A stretch of DNA of 7,982 nucleotides from an uncultured Bacteroidaceae bacterium (lineage in GTDB: Bacteria; Bacteroidota; Bacteroidia; Bacteroidales; Bacteroidaceae). Of this stretch, positions 1-6,200 are shown piece after piece (within the stretch, counting starts at the first letter, position 1; each line of letters opens with the position of its first letter). Where the stretch lies: the NCBI GenBank assembly GCA_934364765.1, contig CAKRMO010000044.1, forward strand, positions 1 through 7,982, in the 5' to 3' direction. The notes under the pieces were generated by a model. It was not told the origin of the DNA and did no database searches. It saw nothing but the letters and a program-made list of their open reading frames with translations. The position numbers and the translations under genes were made by a program.

Positions 1-90
1 CGTGCCAACAGGCATATTGTTTATATCGCCTGACTCAAAAAGGCGGTGGGCATTAGCCAAAGAGCGTTCGTCAATTTCTTTTGTTGTCAT
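1..90 (-). CDS. Fic-family protein, N-terminal 30 residues (partial)
   Basis: Only the first 30 codons lie in the window; the gene runs off the left edge. The start is ATG at 90-88, with a purine-rich AGGAAA just upstream (93-98 on the plus strand). The visible peptide contains [14 protein letters not shown]. From memory, this resembles the segment just before the 'GLxxIHxYLFxGLYDFAG' stretch of many Fic proteins, such as the group that reads 'DIxKxEVGTFKGLQQIH'. Fic enzymes transfer AMP or other nucleotide-derived groups to hydroxyl side chains of target proteins. The catalytic HPFxxGNGR motif would lie outside the window, so activity cannot be judged. The gene begins 6 bp after the stop of the small gene at 97-324 and is almost certainly the fourth gene of the DUF3791/DUF3990 operon. 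The family call rests on 30 residues without a search. Confidence 0.6.
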   Translation of the reverse strand, partial: MTTKEIDERSLANAHRLFESGDINNMPVGT

Positions 91-96
91 AATTTC

Positions 97-324
97 CTAT
101 TTGGCTTTGCCCTCACGGATCTCATTTATGAGGAAATCATATACATAGCGCGGACTCTGATAATAGAGGCCTGTATTGTCTTTCTGCAACAACAGATAGG
201 TTTCCGAGTTTATGACTGCGGAAATGGCTTCAGGCATAGTGGAAGCTTCTTCGTCTTCTATCAAGAATAAGGCAAGTTTGGCAACCATATTATCCTTCAT
301 CATAGTTTTCTCATCTATCATCAT
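97..324 (-). CDS. Small partner protein of the DUF3990/Fic cassette (63-75 aa)
   Basis: A short acidic helical protein with no known function. The first ATG (324) overlaps the stop of the DUF3990 gene as ATGA, which suggests translational coupling. A second ATG follows at once (321). Another candidate start at residue 13 (ATG at 288-286) has AAGGA four bases upstream and would give a 63-residue product beginning MVAKLALFLIEDEEAS. The body has a MPEAISAVINSETYLLLQ segment and a C-terminal TGLYYQSPRYVYDFLINE segment. I recall similar small proteins with an 'xPEAxxxxxxSxTYxxL...TGLYxQSPxYVYxxLxxE' layout beside DUF3990 genes in Bacteroidetes. There is no signal peptide or membrane segment, so it should be cytosolic. 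Its position between an ADP-ribosyltransferase-fold gene and a Fic gene suggests an accessory or antitoxin role, which is inference only. Confidence 0.8.
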   Translation of the reverse strand: MMIDEKTMMKDNMVAKLALFLIEDEEASTMPEAISAVINSETYLLLQKDNTGLYYQSPRYVYDFLINEIREGKAK

Positions 325-797
325 TCTATACGCTTTAAGAGTGATATGGCTTTCTCTGTGCCAAAGAAATATTGCACAGTCATGCCTTTCATGTATTTCA
401 ATTTCTTGACAAGGGTGGGAAGGTCTATCAGTTGATTTTCATATCTCCATAATTGCACTCCAACTCTGTCGTCTGCTATCGGACCAATAACAATATCATA
501 ATTGTGAACAGCCTTGCTTGTGGGATTATTTCTGTTTGTGAGTACAAACTCTGCCCATTTTTCGCTATATTCTTCAAAACAAAGAGTCTGCAATTTGTAC
601 ATTTCGCTTTCGTTTACATCGTATGTCATAACCACAGGTTTCCCTTCTTGCTGTTGCTCCGTTTTAATCTGAGCCATATTGAAAGCTTGTTCATAGTCGG
701 ATGACAGATAAAAGCCACGTCCGAAATCCTTGTTCGGCTTGGATTTCATGAGGTCTATGGTGTCAAACGCCTTGTTTGTTCCATGATACAACTTCAT
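321..797 (-). CDS. DUF3990-family ADP-ribosyltransferase-fold protein
   Basis: A 158-residue cytosolic protein with the usual landmarks of DUF3990: YHGT at residues 4-7, DFGRGFYLS at 24-32, WAEFVLTNRN at 81-90, a YDIVIGPIADDRV core at 100-112, and QYFFGTEKAISLL at 142-154. Established knowledge places DUF3990 in the ADP-ribosyltransferase (ART) superfamily. The YHGT and GRGFYLS blocks correspond to the first two NAD-binding strands of that fold. The third catalytic position is less clear; E148 in QYFFGTE is a candidate by position. The length is normal and the gene is intact. It starts at ATG 797 inside an ATGA overlap with the upstream DUF3791 gene and ends in an ATGA overlap with the next gene. 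Family membership is fairly sure. Whether it modifies protein, nucleic acid or a small molecule, and whether it is toxic, cannot be read from the sequence. Confidence 0.88.
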   Translation of the reverse strand: MKLYHGTNKAFDTIDLMKSKPNKDFGRGFYLSSDYEQAFNMAQIKTEQQQEGKPVVMTYDVNESEMYKLQTLCFEEYSEKWAEFVLTNRNNPTSKAVHNYDIVIGPIADDRVGVQLWRYENQLIDLPTLVKKLKYMKGMTVQYFFGTEKAISLLKRIE

Positions 798-1018
798 AGA
801 ATGCCCCCTCCCAATTTATGGCAGTATTCTGTCATGTCATCCACTGCGGCAGAAAAAGACTGCGTATGCATATAGTCGTAATGGCGTTCAACAAAAGCGA
901 TGCCTTTATAGCGTAACAGGTAGTTGAATGCTTGCTTTAATGTCAGCCCATGTCGCTTGCCAAATTCCTTGGCGAAAATGACAGTCCATTCTATTTTATC
1001 TTTTATGTCATATTCCAT
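794..1018 (-). CDS. DUF3791-family small protein, first gene of the cassette
   Basis: A 74-residue protein beginning MEYDIKDKIEW. The reading frame is open upstream to an ATG at 1084. I prefer the ATG at 1018 because the family-like sequence begins there, the upstream codons look non-coding, and the predicted promoter (1060-1091) would place the transcript start inside the longer version. The body reads as a helical DUF3791 protein: a hydrophobic IEWTVIFAKEFGKRHGL helix, then LKQAFNYLLRYKGIAFVERHYDYMHTQS, where 'YDYMHT' matches the family's 'YxxLHT' ending. DUF3791 genes commonly sit directly before DUF3990 genes. Here the stop overlaps the DUF3990 start by 4 bp (ATGA). The usual proposal for such a small upstream partner is an antitoxin or specificity subunit; no experiment known to me fixes this. 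The translation site is A-rich (GAGAAAAAAG) rather than a strong Shine-Dalgarno. Confidence 0.8.
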   Translation of the reverse strand: MEYDIKDKIEWTVIFAKEFGKRHGLTLKQAFNYLLRYKGIAFVERHYDYMHTQSFSAAVDDMTEYCHKLGGGIL

Positions 1019-1059
1019 AGTGGCTTTTTTCTCATTTATTGGGGCTTTGTTACTGCATA

Positions 1060-1091
1060 CAAAAATAAGACAAATCCCTGACAATGGCGAA
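1060..1091 (-). promoter_or_regulatory. Bacteroidetes-type promoter for the DUF3791-DUF3990-small-Fic operon
   Basis: Reading the minus strand, TTCG (1091-1088) is followed after 20 bases by TATTTTTG (1067-1060). The second element is a perfect match to the Bacteroidetes -7 consensus TAnnTTTG. The first is one base from the -33 TTTG, and the spacing is as expected. Transcription would start near 1053, giving a leader of about 35 bases before the ATG at 1018. This supports the shorter DUF3791 start and suggests the cassette has its own promoter rather than depending on read-through from ispF. Confidence 0.6.
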
Positions 1092-1274
1092 CGATAATGG
1101 GAATGGTTTTATGGTTAATTGCGTTTTCGCTCTGTTCGGGCGTAAGCGACGGATGTTTTCTGGTTTTTGAACTTAATGAGGTCGTCTGCCGAAATGTCGC
1201 AATATCATTCGTGTTGTTTATGTGGCGGTTTGCGAGGGAATATATTGGGGCAAAAACATGGAAATGCAGCAAAA
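1092..1274. other. Intergenic stretch with no supported gene
   Basis: This lies between the cassette promoter and the structured repeat region. Both strands carry open frames of about 80 codons across it (1097-1339 plus, 1036-1299 minus). Neither shows a recognisable domain, a convincing translation site or protein-like composition; both are rich in Cys, Phe and Ser from AT-rich non-coding sequence. I see no tRNA or other RNA gene. The stretch may include decayed sequence left from insertion of the accessory cassette, but nothing in it proves this. Confidence 0.5.
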
Positions 1275-1305
1275 AGTTTTTTGCGGATAGGGAATGCAAA
1301 AAACT
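1275..1305 (-). terminator. Perfect 10-bp inverted repeat, possible terminator for ispF-side transcription
   Basis: The plus strand reads AGTTTTTTGC, an 11-base loop (1285-1295, containing AGGGA), then GCAAAAAACT, pairing perfectly over 10 bp. Read on the minus strand, the direction of the porU-porV-ispF transcript, the hairpin is followed directly by TTTTGC, so it has the stem-plus-U-tract layout of an intrinsic terminator. The stem is AT-rich with only three G-C pairs, which weakens the call. The arm at 1276-1284 can also pair with GCAAAAA at 1269-1275, so two structures compete. It lies about 260 bp downstream of the ispF stop and upstream of the accessory operon promoter. Confidence 0.4.
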
Positions 1306-1395
1306 ATGTGGGATTTTGTTGAAATTATATCAGACATAATTCAAAAAAGGTCTGATGTAGTTTTTCCCACGTCGGACACAGTTTTTGCCATATAA
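1306..1395 (+). other. Possible 29-codon small ORF across the 21-bp repeats
   Basis: ATG at 1306 opens a frame to TAA at 1393-1395. It begins MWDFVEII and continues as three heptads, SDIIQKR, SDVVFPT and SDTVFAI, then stops. The only purine-rich site upstream, AGGGA, lies in the loop of the hairpin at 1275-1305, about a dozen bases before the ATG. No promoter is clear. The opposite strand also encodes SD-containing heptads over the same repeats (ATG 1391 to TGA 1341, 16 codons: KTVSDVG, KTTSDLF). The pattern may therefore be a property of the DNA repeat and not of a protein. I do not recognise a family, and expression is doubtful. Confidence 0.2.
1329..1391. repeat. Three imperfect tandem 21-bp units
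   Basis: Units are 1329-1349, 1350-1370 and 1371-1391. Units 2 and 3 share 15 of 21 bases, with common blocks GTC-GA at the start and AGTTTTT in the middle (GTCTGATGTAGTTTTT against GTCGGACACAGTTTTT). Unit 1 (ATCAGACATAATT) matches the first 13 bases of the others only partly. The start of unit 1 and the start of unit 2 also form a perfect 7-bp inverted repeat (ATCAGAC 1329-1335, GTCTGAT 1350-1356). The 21-bp period keeps reading frame on both strands. It could be a fragment of a dispersed intergenic repeat or of a decayed gene. Confidence 0.5.
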
Positions 1396-1404
1396 AGTGC
1401 CGCT

Positions 1405-1427
1405 GGTTTTCAGATACTTGCAAAACC
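1405..1427. repeat. 6-bp inverted repeat with 11-base loop
   Basis: GGTTTT (1405-1410) and AAAACC (1422-1427) pair perfectly around an 11-base loop, with one possible extra T-G wobble pair at the base (1404 with 1428). Taken alone it is weak. It is listed because it is one of four inverted repeats within 300 bases, and its loop length equals that of the hairpin at 1275-1305. Confidence 0.3.
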
Positions 1428-1433
1428 GTTAAG

Positions 1434-1535
1434 ATGTCATTTCCAAAGAAAAGTCTTGGCCGTGAAATTTTCTGTGTTTTGAAGTTTGGGGAGAAAAAAC
1501 GTAATGCCGTGTGGCGGTGTTGCGGCGTTTTCTGA
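1434..1535 (+). other. Possible 33-codon small ORF of unknown function
   Basis: ATG at 1434 runs to TGA at 1533-1535. The predicted peptide begins MSFPKKSLGREIFCVLKF and ends in a Cys- and Trp-bearing VWRCCGVF. The same frame is open upstream to the codon after a TGA at 1353, without another ATG. The peptide is basic and has no signal peptide or recognised domain. I have a vague impression of having met similar short peptides in Bacteroidales intergenic regions, which would fit a dispersed repeat better than a gene, but I cannot verify this. No convincing ribosome site precedes the ATG. Confidence 0.2.
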
Positions 1536-1540
1536 AAATG

Positions 1541-1575
1541 GGGGATGCGGCGGCTGTCGGTTGCCGCTAATCCCC
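1541..1575 (-). terminator. GC-rich hairpin overlapping the ispF stop codon
   Basis: On the minus strand GGGGAT (1575-1570) pairs with ATCCCC (1546-1541). Inside it, GCGGC (1567-1563) pairs with GCCGC (1554-1550) around an 8-base loop, with a small internal bulge (TA against CGC). The ispF TAG stop (1569-1567) sits within the 5' arm. The run after the stem is CATTTTC, a weak U-tract. It is plausible as the first transcription stop or as a 3' stabilising structure for the porU-porV-ispF mRNA. Confidence 0.45.
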
Positions 1576-2046
1576 GAAAATCATGGCTGTGGCGTATGCG
1601 GCTATGCCTTCCCCGCGCCCGGTGAAGCCGAGGCGTTCGGTTGTTGTGGCTTTTACCGACACGTCTTTCAATGGGATTTCCAGACACGCGGCGATGCACT
1701 CCTGCATTTGCGGGATGAAGTTTTTCAGCTTGGGCTGCTCAAGGCATATTGTGATGTCAACGTTCCCTATTGTGAAGTTGTGCTCTTTGAGAATGGCGGC
1801 AGTGGCTTTGAGCAGCAGCTTGCTGTCGGCCCCGCGATAGCGTTCGTCTGTGTCGGGAAAGTGGTAGCCTATGTCGCGCAGCGCAGCCGCCCCGAGAAGT
1901 GCGTCGATTAGCGCGTGCAGTGCCACGTCGGCGTCGCTGTGTCCGAGAAGCCCGAGGGAGTGGGGGATTTTGATGCCCCCGAGCCACAGTTCGCGGTTTT
2001 CCACAAGGCGGTGAACGTCAAATCCAAATCCGGTGCGCGGTTTCAT
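1567..2046 (-). CDS. ispF: 2-C-methyl-D-erythritol 2,4-cyclodiphosphate synthase
   Basis: This enzyme converts 4-diphosphocytidyl-methylerythritol 2-phosphate to the cyclic diphosphate with release of CMP, the fifth step of the MEP isoprenoid pathway in the cytosol. The 159-residue length is standard. Zinc ligands are visible as D10-x-H12 in GFDVHR and H44 in DVALHALIDALLGAAALRDIG. GHSDAD at 35-40 and FPDTD at 63-67 are family signatures. The nucleotide-binding block is TTTERLGFTGRGEGIAAYA at 134-152. Nothing is missing. The start is ATG 2046, directly before the MKPRTGFGFDVH segment that opens the family; no Shine-Dalgarno precedes it. It lies 32 bp after porV on the same strand, and the porV-ispF order matches, from memory, P. 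gingivalis PG0027-PG0028. It is probably expressed by read-through from the T9SS genes. Confidence 0.97.
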   Translation of the reverse strand: MKPRTGFGFDVHRLVENRELWLGGIKIPHSLGLLGHSDADVALHALIDALLGAAALRDIGYHFPDTDERYRGADSKLLLKATAAILKEHNFTIGNVDITICLEQPKLKNFIPQMQECIAACLEIPLKDVSVKATTTERLGFTGRGEGIAAYATAMIFGD

Positions 2047-2078
2047 TTCTGATTGTGCGTGTGTTGGGAGGGGCGGTG

Positions 2079-3236
2079 TTATCTTCTTCTCGAAAAGAGG
2101 TCTTTTATTCCGTCAAAGTCGAATGCGAGGGAGACTCTCAGGGTTTGGTCAAGCGGGTTGCTTGCCGCCGTGGAAAGCACATAGCCGGCGTCGATTGAGA
2201 AAACGTTCATGCGGAAGCCCGCACCAACGGTGAAGTATTTGCGGTTGCCCTTGTCCTTGTTCTCGTCGTGGTAGCCGGCACGCAGGATGAATTTGTCGTT
2301 GTAGGTGTATTCCACGCCTAAGCTCCACTGTATTTCCTTCAGTTCCTCGCTGAACCCGCCGGGCGCGTCGCCGAAGCTCTTGAATATGCCGGTGATTGGC
2401 GACATGTCGTAGTAGTCCTTTTGCAGGCGCTCCTGGTATGCCTCGCCGCTTTCGTCGTCCTTTTGGCGCGGCATTGTGGGCACGAGCAGCTTGTTGAGGT
2501 CAAGGCCGAAGGCTATCTTGTTGTATTCGTTTATGGGCACGAGGTAGTTCATGCCAAGGCGCAGGTTGGTTGGGATGAAGTATGTGTTTTCGTCCCCGAA
2601 TTTCATTTTGCTGCCGATGTTGCTTATGTTCAAGCCCAGGGCGAGCTGGCATTCGCGGCTTCCCATTACCACGTATTTGTTGTAGTACATGGCGATGTCG
2701 GCGGCAAATGCGTTTCCGGGCTTTGTGTCGTCTGAGTAGTTTCCGCTTAGGTCGGAGCGGATGTAGCGCAGGGCTATCGCCGCCGAGAAGTTGTCGCTGA
2801 GCATTCGCGAAACGCCTATGTCGAACGCCATTTCGTAGGGCTTTATGCTCATGTTGTCGCCGGCGTCAACTTCGCCGAGCGAGAAATAGCGGAGCGACGA
2901 GGACAGGGCCGTGTAGTCGCCGAGGCGCATATATCCCGCCACGTATGCGAGGTCGATGTCGTTGACTATTTTGCGCAGCCATGGGGTGTAGTTCACGGCA
3001 ACCCCGGCACGGCTTATGCAGAATGGGTATTTGGCGGGGTTCCACGCCTGTGAGTACACATCGGGGTCGGTTGCCGCGCCGATGTCGCCCATACCTCCCG
3101 CACGTGCGTCCGCCCCTATCTTCAGGGAGTTTACCGCCGTGCTGACGGGGTTGAATTTGTCCTTTTCGCCGTCGGCCTTGGTTGTCGTGGCAAACGCCAT
3201 GAACGACACCAGCATTATCGCTATCTTGTATTTCAT
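2079..3236 (-). CDS. porV: Type IX secretion system outer-membrane protein PorV (LptO)
   Basis: PorV is a beta-barrel of the FadL/OmpP1 type. It binds the C-terminal domains of T9SS cargo as they leave the translocon and carries them to the sortase PorU. I place the start at ATG 3236, giving 385 residues. A GTG at 3260 would add eight residues before the signal peptide and is less likely. The signal peptide begins MKYKIAIMLVSFMAF and probably ends after TTKA, near residue 21. The conserved N-terminal block follows: LKIGADARAGGMGDIGAATD, then WNPAKYPF. Alternating barrel strands run through the rest, and the C-terminus AFDFDGIKDLFSRRR fits the family ending. Length is close to the P. gingivalis protein (about 390). 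It lies 47 bp behind porU, whose product is its direct partner in the attachment complex. The gene is intact. Confidence 0.93.
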   Translation of the reverse strand: MKYKIAIMLVSFMAFATTTKADGEKDKFNPVSTAVNSLKIGADARAGGMGDIGAATDPDVYSQAWNPAKYPFCISRAGVAVNYTPWLRKIVNDIDLAYVAGYMRLGDYTALSSSLRYFSLGEVDAGDNMSIKPYEMAFDIGVSRMLSDNFSAAIALRYIRSDLSGNYSDDTKPGNAFAADIAMYYNKYVVMGSRECQLALGLNISNIGSKMKFGDENTYFIPTNLRLGMNYLVPINEYNKIAFGLDLNKLLVPTMPRQKDDESGEAYQERLQKDYYDMSPITGIFKSFGDAPGGFSEELKEIQWSLGVEYTYNDKFILRAGYHDENKDKGNRKYFTVGAGFRMNVFSIDAGYVLSTAASNPLDQTLRVSLAFDFDGIKDLFSRRR

Positions 3237-3283
3237 TGTCTGCTTGTATGTGGATTGCACATTATATAAAACTGTGTGTGGCT

Positions 3284-6200
3284 TTATTTATTGTTCAGTA
3301 TAATCAATTTCTTGGTCTTGGTGCTTGCCGCCCCGTTGCCCTCGGACACCGACACGCGGTAGAGGTAAACGCCGCCGCCCACTCTCGCCCCGGATGAGTT
3401 TGTGAGGTTCCACGTTATGGGGTAATGCCCATAGTCGCTTTCGCCGTTGGTTGTGGTCTGCCACACGAGCTGTCCGTATGAGTCGTAAACCCTCACGGTG
3501 AACTTCACGTTGGTTAGCGGGCGGTCGTATGACACATTGAACACTGCCGTTTCGGTGGCGGGGTTGGGATTGCAGGTAACGTCAAGAACATTGGGTTTGA
3601 GGTTTCTCACCGCAACAAAGTCGAGCGCGGCCGAGGATGAGTTGCCAAGCATGTCCCATGCGCGGAAAACAAGACGGTGGCTGCCTGGCGGCAGTTCGGG
3701 AATGGAGAAGCCCACGCTGCCGCTTGTGAATGTGCCGAAGTCGTTCTTGAAGTAATCGTTCAGCACGTATGACGTGGCGGCGTTGCCGTCAATGATAAGC
3801 TCGATGTCGTGTCCCACGCCGCTTCCTGTGGCGTTGATGCCGTCGCTGTCGCGGAGCATTGCCACGAAGTACGGCGTGGTGTTGGTTTTGTCGCCGTTGC
3901 GGAAGTCGGGGTTGTTGAGGTAAACGAACAGGGCGGGGCCCGTAGAATCGTTTTTAAGTTCGGCGGAGGAGTTTATTGCAAAGTTGCTGTTCATTCCGTG
4001 GCATTCGGCAGTGCGGTCGTTGCTTACGGCATAAAGGCTCATAAGGCAGGTTTCGTCAGAATAGCTCGCGTCAACCGAGACGGGGAAATCGAACTCGAAC
4101 ACGCCGTTGCGCACGGAGTCTGTGCCTTCAAACAGGCGGCGTGTGCGGTTGCTGAACACGTAAGGGTCTTTGCCGTTTCCGGCGTTGTCGTGGCAGGTTA
4201 TGGTTTCGAGCTTGTCAAACACCGTGGCGGTAACCGTGCCGTTGAAACCGGGCATACTTGCTCCGTTCTGCGAGGTTATGTGTCCCTTTATCCGCGCCAC
4301 GCTTCCTGCGGCGAGGTTCACTTTCGTCCCGGTTGCCCTTTTGCCGTTGATGCTGTCGATTACGACTTTTCCCACAGGGGCGGCGAGCCGCAGCGCGGGG
4401 TCTCCCATAAGCACGTATTTCATCTTGTTGTTGGTGAAGTCGGTGCTTTCGCCCGAAGTGGCCACAAGGGCGCATTTAGTTTTCATCAGAGCCTCGCCCA
4501 TTGTCATGAGTTTGCCGTTTTCCTCTGTGAGAATGTATTTCATCAAATGGGTGTTGAGGCTGAGGTTTCTTTGCGAGAAAACCGAGCGCGTGGCCCCGAT
4601 GAATGCCACCGAGCCTCCTTTTTCGTTCAGTACGGCGCATTCGCCGATTGTTTCTTCGTTTGAGTCGAACGGTGCTATTTCGCACGAGGATGTTATCCAT
4701 ACTGACGGGTTGGCGGTTTTGTTTTCCTTGAAGTCGTTAAGGAGCAGAACTTTTTCGTGGGAAATGGAAGCCGGTGCGCCATGACCTGTGTAGTTCATGA
4801 GCAGTGCGCCGTTGGTCATGTAGCTTTTGAGCTGTTTGGTTATTTCCGGGTAGGAGTTTCCTGTGGATGTCTTTACCACGGTGTATGCATCCCAGTAAAC
4901 TCTCCTCACGTTGTATTCCCTGTGGTTTGACTCTATTTGCTTGGCAATGGTTTCGGCGTCCCCCATGAGGGAGTTGTTTGTCTTGTCATCGTCGCCCATG
5001 ACGCAGATAAGGTTCTTCCACGAGCCGACACTGTTGTTGCACATATAATTAATGGTCTTGTCAACCATGGCTTTGGCTTCGTCTTCGCGGTGTACGGGGA
5101 AGCGTCCTATGGCGATGTCGGGTTTTTCCGTGGTCATGCTCCTGCCTTCCCCGTCGTCAAGGAATGTGAAGAAGTCGTCGCTCACGTAACAGTTTATCTC
5201 GTTGGTGGAGTTCCACGATTCGTAGCAAAGCAGGAAATCGTCGGGGGAGCTGTTCTGCCAGTCTTTTGATATCATCCGGTTGTCCCATGCGGCGTCGCCG
5301 AAAAGCAGCAGGTAGCGCGGAATGTCGGCGGATGACGAAGCCCGGTCGTAGAGCATTTTCACGTAGCGGCGGTAAGCCATTGCGTCGGGCGTGCCGGATG
5401 AAAATTCGTTGTATATCTTGTCGGCGGAAACAATTCTCACCCTGAGGTTGTCGTGTTCCCTGTGGGCGGCTGCAAGACATTCTGCCTGTTTCGTGAGTTT
5501 CCCGCTTGCGGGCACGATTATAATCATGTCGCACACCGAGTCGGCGTGCAGGTCTTGGTTTTCTATTTTCCTGTCAATGGCTGGCAGGGGAAAGTTTTCT
5601 GCCGTATTCACTACGATGTATCTGTCTTTCGCTTCGGGGAGGGTTATGTTAAGCGTGTTGCCCGACAGCGTGCCTTCCACGTTTTGCTGGGCGCGTCCGG
5701 CAACGCCCAGCCGCCACACCTTGGTGTGGCTGTCGGCTGAGGATATGGCGTAGTTTCCCGCTCCGCTGTGGGCCGGGTCGCAAAGTTCAAAATACGGCGT
5801 TGACAGGTTTAGGTTTCTTTGGTAGTTGAACCGTATGTAGTCAAGCCTTGCCGAGTGTCCTGACGTTGTGGTGAAGTGAACGCTGTTTGACGTGCCGAGC
5901 GTGGTGGCGGTGTATGTCTTTTCGAGCAATTTTGCCCTGTTGCCCTGTTCTCCGATCCTTGTGTTGTTGAGCAGGGGGATGGACATTTTGCCAAGGCTTT
6001 CGGAGTTCAGGCTGCTGGTAACGTTGGTGGCGGAGGATGCGTCGGACGCGGAGAACGAAATGGTAACGTATTGTTCGCCCCCGCTTGCCGTTTCGGGGGC
6101 GGCAAGCTGGTAGGATTTTGAATTTCCGTTAGCAAAGTCGTAGCTGTCAAAGAACTGCTGCCCGCCGGCGTACCAGCTGAAAGCGTCCTCTTCATAAAGG

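Noticed and set aside
1018..1084. Longer DUF3791 protein starting at ATG 1084
   Set aside because: The extra 22 residues do not look like the family, and the well-formed -7 box at 1060-1067 would lie inside this extension, so the transcript probably starts after it.
1329..1391. CRISPR array
   Set aside because: There are only three imperfect 21-bp units placed end to end with no spacers, and no cas genes are present.
1325..1699. 124-codon minus-strand frame crossing the end of ispF
   Set aside because: Its first part is ispF in another frame (Arg/His-rich shadow) and its last part is the 21-bp repeat region. No start site or domain supports it.
1486..1911. 141-codon plus-strand frame antisense to ispF
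   Set aside because: It is antisense to a gene with all catalytic residues in place; no promoter, ribosome site or known domain.
3236..3260. GTG start for porV giving 393 residues
   Set aside because: It would put eight polar residues before a typical signal peptide that begins at the ATG at 3236; the shorter form is more consistent with an exported barrel.
3809..4663. 284-codon open frame on the plus strand inside porU
   Set aside because: It is fully antisense to the peptidase C25 and Ig-like parts of PorU, which have clear homology. Its Val/His/Gly-rich composition is that expected from the complement of a GC-rich gene, and it has no ribosome site or domain.
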